Shown here in pieces: positions 1 through 7,212 of a stretch of DNA of 28,475 nucleotides. Numbering within the stretch: the first letter of the stretch is position 1; every line of letters starts with the position of its first letter. The stretch spans positions 1 to 28,475 of the forward strand of contig CAZJVP010000085.1 in assembly GCA_964549615.1 (NCBI GenBank). Reading direction: 5' to 3'. Source of the stretch: CAYVLA01 sp964549615 [NCBI: uncultured Thermococci archaeon]. GTDB taxonomy: Archaea; CAYQAE01; CAYVLA01. The notes beneath the pieces were generated by a model. It was not told the origin of the DNA and did no database searches. It saw only the letters and a program-made list of their open reading frames with translations. The translations under genes were made by a program, and so were the position numbers.

Positions 1-19
1 TTTCGCGAAGGTAGACACA

Positions 20-595
20 ATGCCGTTGATCCGCAAGACCCACAAGACGGCCGTGGTCATCATCCCACCCGAGGCAGTATGGCCGCCGATACAGCTGATT
101 CGGTCGGCGCACGATAGGCAGATCCGTAGATGGATGCCCCATATCACGCTCCTGTTTCCATTTCGGCCGAGATCCCAGTTTGATGAACTGGCCGAGGAGT
201 TCTCAAGGGCCTGCAGTTCTCAAGCCCCGTTCAGCATCACCCTTGCCCGGTTTCGTTCTTTCGAACACTCTCAAGAAAGCCACACGATCTGGCTTGCCCC
301 CGAACCTGCAGATCCCCTCGTCCGGCTACAGGCTGCGCTCTGGCGGATCGTGCCGGATTGCGATGATGTCATGGTGCATGAAGGGGGCTTCATCCCCCAC
401 CTCAGCGTGGGCCAGGCGCACGGCAGGGGTGAGACGGCCAAGCTCCTGGAGGAACTTCAAAGCGCTTGGAGGCCCGTGAGCTTCACGGTACGCGAGATAT
501 GCCTGATATGGCGAGGCGATCCGCCGGATGACCGTTTCCGCGTTGGATGCACCATCCCACTGGGGGGCAAGATCCTTGGAGGAGAGCGTGCTTAG
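20..595 (+). CDS. 2H phosphoesterase / 2'-5' RNA ligase-like protein
   Basis: This 191-residue protein carries the two signature His-x-Thr/Ser motifs of the 2H phosphoesterase (LigT/ThpR) superfamily: HITLLF at residues 41-46 and HLSV at residues 127-130. Their spacing of about 86 residues and the total length match single-domain members of the family. Such enzymes typically hydrolyse cyclic 2',3'-phosphates or related phosphodiester bonds in RNA or nucleotides; the exact substrate cannot be read from the sequence. The protein has no signal peptide and should be cytoplasmic. The gene starts only 19 bases into the window, so its upstream context is unknown. It converges on the tail operon that ends at 659, and there is no reason to link it to that system. 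Confidence 0.82.
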   Translation: MPLIRKTHKTAVVIIPPEAVWPPIQLIRSAHDRQIRRWMPHITLLFPFRPRSQFDELAEEFSRACSSQAPFSITLARFRSFEHSQESHTIWLAPEPADPLVRLQAALWRIVPDCDDVMVHEGGFIPHLSVGQAHGRGETAKLLEELQSAWRPVSFTVREICLIWRGDPPDDRFRVGCTIPLGGKILGGERA

Positions 596-658
596 ACTGC
601 CATGCAAGGACGGCCGGAATCCTGGGGTGGCTGGTTCCTCGGCTTGCGGGTAGGCTTC

Positions 659-1348
659 TCAGTCAATCTTCTTCCCCAAGATCGCCACCTGCTCTATGAG
701 CGTCGCGGCCTTCTCCACGCGGATCTCCCTCTCCAGTGCGTAGCGGAGGCGGATCTTCGTCGCCTTAGTCTCCTCCTCAATGCTGCCTGCTATCGGTTTC
801 AGATCGGTGCCTCTGGCGGCAAGGTCGGCTTGAGCGACCAGAAGCGCCTTCAGCACCCTCTCGGCCAGCGCATCAGCCTCCGTCCTGGAGTGCCCCCAGA
901 CGTCGATGATATAGGTCGCCTTGATCTTTAAGCCCTTCAGCGTGGTGACGGCGTTGCGCGGCAGGTACTCGACGAGGATGTTGTTCTTCTCCCTTGTGGG
1001 AGGGACGCGGAAGGACACGGAACCGGCGCGGTAGTCGGTGCTAAAGTCCCTTCCCTCAACGAGAAGCGTCCCGGGGGGATACTGAACCTTAACGCTCCTC
1101 GGGAGGGGCTTCTCCTTGAGCTTGAAGGAGGTCTGGGTCCCAGTTCCGCTGAACTTTTCCGCCGCTCCGGGTTGACGTTCCTCGACTTCCTCTGCCAGGC
1201 CGGAGCTCTCGAACTCAAAGCCGGCATTGGAGATGGCTAGGCCGGGCAGCTTTGAGGGCGTCGCTCCCAAGGTCATCGCGCCCTTGGGCAGCTCGACGAG
1301 CGCTGCTTCGAGGACCCTTATGATTTCCTCCTCGAATTCCCTGAGCAA
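659..1348 (-). CDS. Putative tail terminator/cap-like protein with inserted beta module
   Basis: This 229-residue protein is the last gene of the contractile-tail operon and starts at TTG after a GGGGGA motif. Residues 1-20 form an amphipathic helix. Residues about 140-229 alternate beta strands with a helix (LAERVLKALL, 161-170) in the way of tail-terminator or tail-completion proteins. Between them, residues about 68-129 form a beta module ending in LVEGRDF and ILVEYL that resembles two modules in the baseplate J protein of the same operon. A ring-forming role at the end of the tube is inferred from fold pattern and operon content, since no other gene here could do that job. It could instead be a baseplate accessory protein. 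The beta insert is unusual for a terminator. Confidence 0.45.
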   Translation of the reverse strand: MLREFEEEIIRVLEAALVELPKGAMTLGATPSKLPGLAISNAGFEFESSGLAEEVEERQPGAAEKFSGTGTQTSFKLKEKPLPRSVKVQYPPGTLLVEGRDFSTDYRAGSVSFRVPPTREKNNILVEYLPRNAVTTLKGLKIKATYIIDVWGHSRTEADALAERVLKALLVAQADLAARGTDLKPIAGSIEEETKATKIRLRYALEREIRVEKAATLIEQVAILGKKID

Positions 1349-1361
1349 TCCGGTCCCCCGT

Positions 1362-2015
1362 CTATGCCTTCGACGGCGTTATCCTGGATTTCATGTGTAT
1401 GACGTTTCCGATCCTTGGCGTGCACTCGGGATCCGTGTTCCTGAAGGTTATGGTCAGCACTTCCTTCTGTGGGTTGGGGTTCACGATCCTGTATCTGTAC
1501 CACACGTACTCATTAGGTGCCAAGAGGTATTCCACGTAGGGGTTGCTTGCCCCCTTGGGCCTCAGCTTGGAACGATCGTGGACGAACAGTTCGCCCACCG
1601 CGTGCTGGGTTCCGTCCGCGTAATCGAGCACGACTTGCAAGGCCTTCTTATCCCCATTCTCCGCCCCGGCCCAGTAATCGATGGAATCAACGTACGAGAC
1701 TATTCCGAATCTGCAGATCTCGCCGGTCTTCCCCTTCTCGAGGAGCCATTGCTTTGTCAGCAGCCCGACGGTTGGCGCCTCGTAGCTTGCGCTCTCTCCT
1801 GGCATGACTTGGTTGAGTTCATATGAGGTGCCCACTGGGCTGGCGATGTTGAGCAAGGTCGTGGTCTCCTGCAAGCTGTCGACGTAGTCCCTGAGGGCCT
1901 TCAGGTTGCGCTCCAGTTCCTGCAGGTCTGATTTCAGAGTTTCCTGCATCTTGTTCCAGTCTTCCGACCTAATCACGTCGCCCGGTTTCTTTACGATCGG
2001 TTCAAATTCCACCAT
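1362..2015 (-). CDS. Short tail-fibre / receptor-binding-like protein
   Basis: This 217-residue protein has no recognised enzymatic motif. The N-terminus KPGDVIRSEDWN (residues 9-20) resembles the start of many tail-fibre and baseplate-attachment proteins. Residues about 20-50 form a heptad-like helix (LQELERNLKALRDYVDSL), likely a trimeric coiled coil. The remainder is predicted mostly beta, with many aromatic residues and the end VIHMKSRI. The gene lies directly after the tail protein I gene, the usual place for fibre genes in P2-like tails, and the ATG at 2015 is 7 bases past that gene's stop. I infer that it is the distal target-recognition protein; it is short for a fibre, and no chaperone gene follows. 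Functional certainty is moderate. Confidence 0.5.
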   Translation of the reverse strand: MVEFEPIVKKPGDVIRSEDWNKMQETLKSDLQELERNLKALRDYVDSLQETTTLLNIASPVGTSYELNQVMPGESASYEAPTVGLLTKQWLLEKGKTGEICRFGIVSYVDSIDYWAGAENGDKKALQVVLDYADGTQHAVGELFVHDRSKLRPKGASNPYVEYLLAPNEYVWYRYRIVNPNPQKEVLTITFRNTDPECTPRIGNVIHMKSRITPSKA

Positions 2016-2022
2016 CTACACA

Positions 2023-2940
2023 CTACCCCACGGTTCTGACCGCCGCGCTCACGCCGGCGGCTTTCATAGAGTTCACGATTCCCTCCAAGTAAGCCTTGGA
2101 CAATCCGGAGTCCCTGAGCAGGTCCGACCTAACCTGGACCTCGAAGGCTGCCGGCTTCAGCCTCGTCCACTCGAAACGTATCCTCACAGGAGGCACCCCG
2201 ACGGCGAAGGTGTGCTCGTCGAACTTGGAGCTATCGAATACGCCCACCATGGCTCCGAGCGACTCCGTGTACTCCCAGGTTGAGCCCTTACGTAGAATGG
2301 GAGGCACCTTCACCTTGTCTGGGGAGATCCGCCTCGAGACGTCCTTACCGTCCAGGGTCGCCTTGCCATCCTCTAGGACGAGCTTCCTCCCGCTCCCTAG
2401 CTTGCCGCTCAGGCTCACGTACCCTTTGGTGTCTAGGTTCGAAAGCTTCGGGTCGCTCACCTCCCCGCCCTCCTCCACGCTGAGCGTTATGGTCGGACGG
2501 ACGTCGGATATGCTTCTGCTTCTGAGCGTCCAGGTCTCTCCCGCCCTGACTACGAACTCTGCCGAACATGGGGCGGGGGGGTTCTCGACTATCCTCACGT
2601 CCTGGTCGTCCTTCGCTCCCAACACGGCCCTGACCGCAGCCAGTATGGAGGAAAGGGTGCCTCCGCCCTTGTACTCCTCCAACGCCCTCTTCAAGCGTGC
2701 CTTGAGCTGCGGATCTTCCTCGCCTGCAAGTCGCCTGACTCCCACGAGGGCCGCTAGCCTATCTAGGTCCTGCCCGGTCGCGGCATCCACCCAGTGCGCC
2801 TTCATGACATCCGTGAGCCTGTCCTCAGCTTCGTCAAGCTGCGCGCTAACAGCCTTCAGGATTGCCGAGATGAGGGTGTTCTCTTCCCAGTGCCGATAGA
2901 ACCGCGGAAGCCTGCTGCCGATGCGATCCGCCCGGCTCAA
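2023..2940 (-). CDS. Tail protein I-like baseplate protein
   Basis: This 305-residue protein resembles the P2 gpI / XkdU family of baseplate wedge proteins that sit at the baseplate rim and connect to fibres. The N-terminus has the family-like pattern RLPRFYRHW (residues 10-18), and residues 51-70 (VDAATGQDLDRLAALVGVRR) match the conserved helical motif of the family. Residues about 115-265 are a beta-rich extension absent from the smaller phage versions, followed by a C-terminal alpha/beta unit. It follows the baseplate J gene as in P2 and PBSX. The start is TTG with GGGAG seven bases upstream; an upstream ATG is followed two codons later by a stop, which leaves TTG as the best choice. Confidence 0.75.
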   Translation of the reverse strand: MSRADRIGSRLPRFYRHWEENTLISAILKAVSAQLDEAEDRLTDVMKAHWVDAATGQDLDRLAALVGVRRLAGEEDPQLKARLKRALEEYKGGGTLSSILAAVRAVLGAKDDQDVRIVENPPAPCSAEFVVRAGETWTLRSRSISDVRPTITLSVEEGGEVSDPKLSNLDTKGYVSLSGKLGSGRKLVLEDGKATLDGKDVSRRISPDKVKVPPILRKGSTWEYTESLGAMVGVFDSSKFDEHTFAVGVPPVRIRFEWTRLKPAAFEVQVRSDLLRDSGLSKAYLEGIVNSMKAAGVSAAVRTVG

Positions 2941-2944
2941 TCCA

Positions 2945-4513
2945 TCACTCCCTCAACTCGAAGCTGACGGTTATGTTCCTAGGTTCCGCCCTCTCCTCGC
3001 TGCCTATCCTGATGTTCTCCCTCTGGCTCTCAACGACCTCCTTCTCGCGGTGCGCCTTGATCACTACGTTGGTAACGTCGAGGACCTCCTGGGCCTTGAG
3101 GGCGGCATCGATGACCCTAGAGAAAAGCACGCTCTGGCCTATCCCTAGCGATGATATGTACGTCCTGATCAGCCTCTCGGCCTCCGCGGTTATCGGCAGC
3201 GCCTCCGCCGTCTTGGGAATTGTCAGGATGCATGAGACGTCCACGTAGACGGTCCGCGGCCTTGAGAACTGAACCTTCACGCCTGCCGCGCGGGTCTCCT
3301 CTATCACCCGCAGGATCTCTTCCGGGTCTCCTCCATCCACGACGACCTCGACGACGCCCTCGACCGAGTCGGGCATATCCCGGATCATGAGGGATCTGAC
3401 GCCCTCCACCGCGCGGATGGCGGACTCCAAGGATGAGACGGTCGCCCTACCTGCGAACTCCAAGGCATGTTTGGCCCTTTCCCTCAGCTCCTCGTCGGAC
3501 TCGGCTTCCACGCCGTTCGTTATGTCCGCCTTGTTTATGACGTACTCGACGCCGGGAACCGGCTGTGGCATCACCGTGATCGTCCCCGCCAGAACGTTTC
3601 CCCACCGCCCGGGCCGGTCGCAAATCACGGGGACGTCGGCTTCCCACCTTCCCTCCTGTGCGGGGCGGAGGAACGCCTCCTCGGTCGTGGTGAAGGAGCG
3701 CGTTTCCTCTGGGACTGCCGAGAAGGTCGCAACGCTCGTTCCCCTCGGCACGCGTACCTCCTGGTAGCTAACGTAGTTGACCCGGAAGACCGTCCTCAGG
3801 TCGGGCCTCTTGCCGCTCGGCAGCCACCTGAGGGTGCTGCCCGCGAGGTCGTAGTCGATGCCCCTCTCGAACACGTTCGGAGATCCGTCGAGCGTTCCCT
3901 CCACCTTGGTGATGTCCTTGACGGGCGGCTTCTTGAGCGCGTACTCGGCAGATCCATCGTAGAGGTGGACCTCCCCCGCGATGCTTGCCTTCTCCGGCTC
4001 GACGTTGCGGCCAAAGGTGACGTACCCGCTGGACGGCTGCGGCGGCTTTCTCCTCACGCCTAGCAGCGCCACGACCATGTCGAGGGCCTCGCCGGTTGCC
4101 GTGTCCACGAATCCGGAGAGGTATGCTTGGTCCATCTGTGCGTACAGGTATTCTATCTCCCTGCTGATCGCCTCTACAAGCGTTCTGAGCACGCTGCCGG
4201 GGTTTACGTCGGTTAGCCCGCCCGGCCTCGTGAAGCTGTATCTGACTTCGAATTTGGTGCCTTCATCCGGGTGGTCTGCCCCAAGCCATTCGACCGAGTT
4301 GCCAGACGGTCTGTAGTCGACGCCCTGGACAAATGCCTTCCGCACCCCCCTGTGGAGTCCCTTCACCTCGGCGATCGCCTCAACGGGCCTGTTCGAGAGG
4401 GCGTAAGACGTCCTGCCGCTCACGTAGGTGTGCTCCTCCGTCACCTCGCCCCCGGTGATCTGGAGCAGGATGTCCCTTGCGATCTGCCTGTACTCCTTTC
4501 TCCTAGGCAACAA
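2945..4513 (-). CDS. Baseplate J-like protein
   Basis: This 522-residue protein is a Baseplate_J family wedge protein (P2 gpJ, Mu gp47, XkdT, with T4 gp6 as distant relative). The family core lies at residues about 251-500, with VPRGTSVAT (255-263), the segment around GRWGNVLAG (302-310) and the ADITNGVEAESDEELRERAK region (329-348). Upstream of the core are two copies of a beta module at about 28-95 and 182-250, separated by a helical stretch with the motif VDTATGEALD. The protein is somewhat longer than simple phage J proteins because of these modules. The start is TTG at 4513, decided by GGAGGTG six bases upstream; a second TTG follows immediately. It directly abuts the gp25 stop codon, which suggests translational coupling. 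Confidence 0.92.
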   Translation of the reverse strand: MLPRRKEYRQIARDILLQITGGEVTEEHTYVSGRTSYALSNRPVEAIAEVKGLHRGVRKAFVQGVDYRPSGNSVEWLGADHPDEGTKFEVRYSFTRPGGLTDVNPGSVLRTLVEAISREIEYLYAQMDQAYLSGFVDTATGEALDMVVALLGVRRKPPQPSSGYVTFGRNVEPEKASIAGEVHLYDGSAEYALKKPPVKDITKVEGTLDGSPNVFERGIDYDLAGSTLRWLPSGKRPDLRTVFRVNYVSYQEVRVPRGTSVATFSAVPEETRSFTTTEEAFLRPAQEGRWEADVPVICDRPGRWGNVLAGTITVMPQPVPGVEYVINKADITNGVEAESDEELRERAKHALEFAGRATVSSLESAIRAVEGVRSLMIRDMPDSVEGVVEVVVDGGDPEEILRVIEETRAAGVKVQFSRPRTVYVDVSCILTIPKTAEALPITAEAERLIRTYISSLGIGQSVLFSRVIDAALKAQEVLDVTNVVIKAHREKEVVESQRENIRIGSEERAEPRNITVSFELRE

Positions 4514-4930
4514 CTACTCCACCTCCAGACGGAGAGGATAGACGACCGTCAACGGCCTCTGACTGCCGATCGGCACCACGCTGATATCGATGTCCACGCG
4601 GCTTGGGTCTTGAGGGTTGGCTGTTACCCTGATTCCCCTGATCTCCGCGATTCTGGGTTCTTCGGACAGACATCGCTCCACGAGGTTCCTGATCATCACC
4701 CTCGTCCTTTCATTGTTGGGTTCCCCGATCACCTGGTAGAGACCTGAGCCGTAGTCCGCATGGCCCGTGTCGGTTAGTTCGCCCTGATCGGTCGCAAGCC
4801 TGTGGATTATTGCCTGCGCCAGGTTTTCTTCGCTAGCGATCGTGTCAAGATCCCCTTCAGCCGTGGCCAGGTCGGCGCCGGCACGCTCGAACTTCAGCCT
4901 CAGGTCCCTTCCCAATCCTTCTTCGCTCAT
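4514..4930 (-). CDS. gp25-like baseplate wedge protein
   Basis: This 138-residue protein belongs to the GPW/gp25 family (P2 gpW, T4 gp25, XkdS), a small baseplate wedge protein that triggers sheath contraction from the sheath's first ring. The family pattern is visible in residues about 45-138: the segment around GELTDTGHADYGSG, then the helix TRVMIRNLVERCLSEEPRI and the closing beta strands with RVDIDISVVP. The length is typical. The start ATG at 4930 is preceded at about 7 bases by GGGAGG, which overlaps the stop codon of the spike gene. Position between spike and J is the standard P2/PBSX arrangement. Confidence 0.9.
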   Translation of the reverse strand: MSEEGLGRDLRLKFERAGADLATAEGDLDTIASEENLAQAIIHRLATDQGELTDTGHADYGSGLYQVIGEPNNERTRVMIRNLVERCLSEEPRIAEIRGIRVTANPQDPSRVDIDISVVPIGSQRPLTVVYPLRLEVE

Positions 4931-4941
4931 GGGCTTCCTCC

Positions 4942-5730
4942 CTAGTTGATGCTAACCACGCTCCCCCGTATGATCAAGGGTCCGTCGCAGGTGTAGCTGG
5001 CTGCCTGCTTTGCCTTTGCCGTCAGGGCCATCTGGGATTCGATGTTGAGCATCATCTGGGCCTTGATCTCCGCGTTCTGGTCCGATTCGATCTTCACGTC
5101 GGAAGAGTGGATCTTCATCTCGGTTCCCGATTCGAGTTCCAAGGCCTTTCTGCTGTTTATCTCGATGCTTGACGCCGCAAGCGTTATCTTCCCCTTCGAT
5201 CTCAGCGAGGCATCCCCTCCCGCCTTAACGGTCACCTTCCCTTTGGCCTCCACCACGACATCTCCATCCTTCTGGATCCTCACCGTTGTTTCTCCAGCAT
5301 TGAGGCTGACATCTTCGTCCGTGATGGTCAGGTACATGCCGTCAGGAAACTCGAGATAGATCCTGCGCACATCGGGGTTCTTAGCATGGGGTGCGACGTA
5401 TACGATCTCCTCTCCACGGTTCACGGGCGGTCTGTCCTCGTCGTTGTACAATCTGCCAACCACGATGGGCTGGTTGATGTCGCCGGCCACGAAGACCAGG
5501 AGCACCAGATCCCCCACCCGTGGAATGCCGGCGAGGCCGATCACCTGGGTGGCGATCTGAACCTTCCTCAGCTCGACATCGAGCCTCTTGAGGCGCACAT
5601 CGCACTGGTAGTTATCCTTGTCGTCCCTGTCCGAGTGAGGATAGATGTTCGTCACCACGCCGAGCTCGGGCATGCGAAGCTTCCTCAACTCCTCATGGGC
5701 GATCCCCTTGACCGCCTCGACGATGTCCAT
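4942..5730 (-). CDS. gpV/VgrG-like baseplate spike protein
   Basis: This 262-residue protein is the central spike. Residues about 20-100 form the OB-fold of the phage baseplate V family, with GVVTNIYP and the GDINQPIVVGRLYN segment. Residues about 130-245 are a regular beta-helix made of short alternating repeats (VVVEAKGKVTV, KITLAASSIEIN, EMKIHSSDVKIE, LNIESQMALTA), the trimeric needle that pierces a target envelope. The end (TCDGPLIIRGSVVSIN) shows no HxH iron-binding tip motif, and no separate PAAR tip gene was found in the operon. I chose ATG 5730 because AGGAGG at 5737-5742 lies six bases before it, while it touches the alternative ATG at 5736. The hub gene's stop lies between the two. 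Confidence 0.9.
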   Translation of the reverse strand: MDIVEAVKGIAHEELRKLRMPELGVVTNIYPHSDRDDKDNYQCDVRLKRLDVELRKVQIATQVIGLAGIPRVGDLVLLVFVAGDINQPIVVGRLYNDEDRPPVNRGEEIVYVAPHAKNPDVRRIYLEFPDGMYLTITDEDVSLNAGETTVRIQKDGDVVVEAKGKVTVKAGGDASLRSKGKITLAASSIEINSRKALELESGTEMKIHSSDVKIESDQNAEIKAQMMLNIESQMALTAKAKQAASYTCDGPLIIRGSVVSIN

Positions 5731-5732
5731 GT

Positions 5733-6704
5733 TCATCCTCCTGCCTTCCTTCGCCCGCGAATCGTCGTGGTGAACCCGGTGGTCTTGCTCAGGTGGTGTT
5801 CCACGCAGATGATCTGCGATTCACCATTCATTGAACGGGCTGGTGCGTTGTTGATTTGGATAGCGTCTCCCACCCGGATCTCGGGCCTTCCCACAGCCTC
5901 GATCGCGGTCGCCGAGGCATAGCGCATCCTTTCGAATATGGCCCTCGCGACCTGTTCGGCCGTCCGGCGATCCTTGACGGCTGCCACGCTCACGCTCACG
6001 ACCTGTGCTGCCCCGGCCTCTCCCCTGACGTCCTGCTTGGTTAGCCACGAATCGGTCTCAGACCCTTTGAAGCTCGCAGGGCTCTCACCGCTCACCCTCG
6101 CGCCGGCGTAGGCCACCTCCATGTCCGACGCCGAGAGCGCGATTATGTCCTTCCCGTACTCCAAGGTGTGGGTTTGATCGGCCGCCCATGCCTTGAAGAT
6201 GAGTTGGCCGTTCTCGTCAGCGTAGGTGTCGAAGTTGCACAGGGTAGCGAGTCTGAGGATGTGCTGGTATGCACTCGCTCCATCATCGATCACGTAGGCG
6301 GGCAGATGGATTCCGTCGGATGCTTGCTTGACCTTTACGCCTCCCTCTTCGGCCAGGTTTCTGACTATCTTGCCAGCGGTCTGGTTGGAATAGGCTCTGT
6401 TCAACCTGAGGCGCAAGAGGGCCGCGCTTGGATCAAGCGCAGTGATCCTGAGGTGGTCGATCCGATGGTCGATGGCGTCGATGAAACCCGTGAAGACGAG
6501 CTTGGGACTGCCATCGTAGCCCAAGCTGACCTTCACCTCATCCCCGGTTGCGAAATCGTGCATTTCGTTGGATGCAAGTCGGATCTCCGAGCTATCCACG
6601 GGCAATCCCATGCCCTTGGTCGTCACTATCTCCAAAACGCTGTCCTCATCGCCGGAGCTGAAGGTCTTTGAACCGATCTGGACTGAATAGCTTGGGCGAA
6701 GCAT
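5733..6704 (-). CDS. gpD-like baseplate hub protein
   Basis: This 323-residue protein matches the phage late-control D / T4 gp27-like hub family (XkdQ), the trimeric hub on which the spike sits and from which the tube starts. Supporting features are the N-terminal pattern SSEIRLASNEMHDFATGDEVKVSLGY (residues 38-63, split beta barrel), LVFTGFIDAI, the central HILRLATLCNFDTYADENGQL segment, and the C-terminal RPEIRVGDAIQINN region with the closing CVEHHLSKTTGFTTTI. The start ATG at 6704 has GGAGG about eight bases upstream, and the stop lies just before the chosen spike start. Hub and spike are separate genes as in P2, unlike fused VgrG proteins of type VI systems. Confidence 0.9.
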   Translation of the reverse strand: MLRPSYSVQIGSKTFSSGDEDSVLEIVTTKGMGLPVDSSEIRLASNEMHDFATGDEVKVSLGYDGSPKLVFTGFIDAIDHRIDHLRITALDPSAALLRLRLNRAYSNQTAGKIVRNLAEEGGVKVKQASDGIHLPAYVIDDGASAYQHILRLATLCNFDTYADENGQLIFKAWAADQTHTLEYGKDIIALSASDMEVAYAGARVSGESPASFKGSETDSWLTKQDVRGEAGAAQVVSVSVAAVKDRRTAEQVARAIFERMRYASATAIEAVGRPEIRVGDAIQINNAPARSMNGESQIICVEHHLSKTTGFTTTIRGRRKAGG

Positions 6705-6708
6705 TTGG

Positions 6709-7212
6709 CTAGCCTCCAGCGGTCTTTAGATCTGAGTAGATACGGTGAATCTTGCGCTGAACCTCGCTCTTGGCGAGCCCGTCCTGGCGGGGCGGCTCGG
6801 TCTCCCCAGGTCCCTTCGGGGGCCTATGCTCCCTCAGGACGAGCGAGTACCGGCTGCCAGAGGGGGCTACGTTGTCGAAGGTCGTCGAGAAACTCTCTAT
6901 GACGACCTCGGTGATGTCGGTAAGGGGCTCGATATCCGAGGAGAAAGCGACGGGCTTTCCCAGCTCGAACTTGGATCTGAGGGCGTTCAGGGTATCTCTG
7001 GTGCCGGGCCCCACCAGCTCGCCCTGAAAGCTAATCTGAAGCGGGTCCCTGCCGAGATCTTGGAAGACGTTGCTCCTTGATCCTGGGATCTTGAGTTCAA
7101 CTATCCGTCTTCTGCCCGAAACCGAGAGGCTTACGATCGTGCGCAACTCCTTGATGACTCCGTCCTGGTCAACCCTCTTGGTCAACTCGACATCGTCAAG
7201 CTTCATCCACAT
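6709..7212 (-). CDS. Small baseplate hub / tube-initiator-like protein
   Basis: This 167-residue protein lies between the tape-measure-like gene and the gpD-like hub, where XkdP, gpU or gp53-type hub proteins sit in contractile tails. Residues about 20-125 look like a beta barrel with the pattern IVSLSVSGRRRIVELKIPG and the central DPLQISFQGELVGPGTRDTLNALRS segment, reminiscent of the DNA-circulation-N / gp45-like tail families. The C-terminal 35 residues are a proline-rich linker and a charged helix. Unlike many family members it has no LysM domain. The ATG at 7212 touches the preceding stop and has GGAGG eight bases upstream. The general role as a structural link between tube and hub is inferred. 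Confidence 0.65.
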   Translation of the reverse strand: MWMKLDDVELTKRVDQDGVIKELRTIVSLSVSGRRRIVELKIPGSRSNVFQDLGRDPLQISFQGELVGPGTRDTLNALRSKFELGKPVAFSSDIEPLTDITEVVIESFSTTFDNVAPSGSRYSLVLREHRPPKGPGETEPPRQDGLAKSEVQRKIHRIYSDLKTAGG

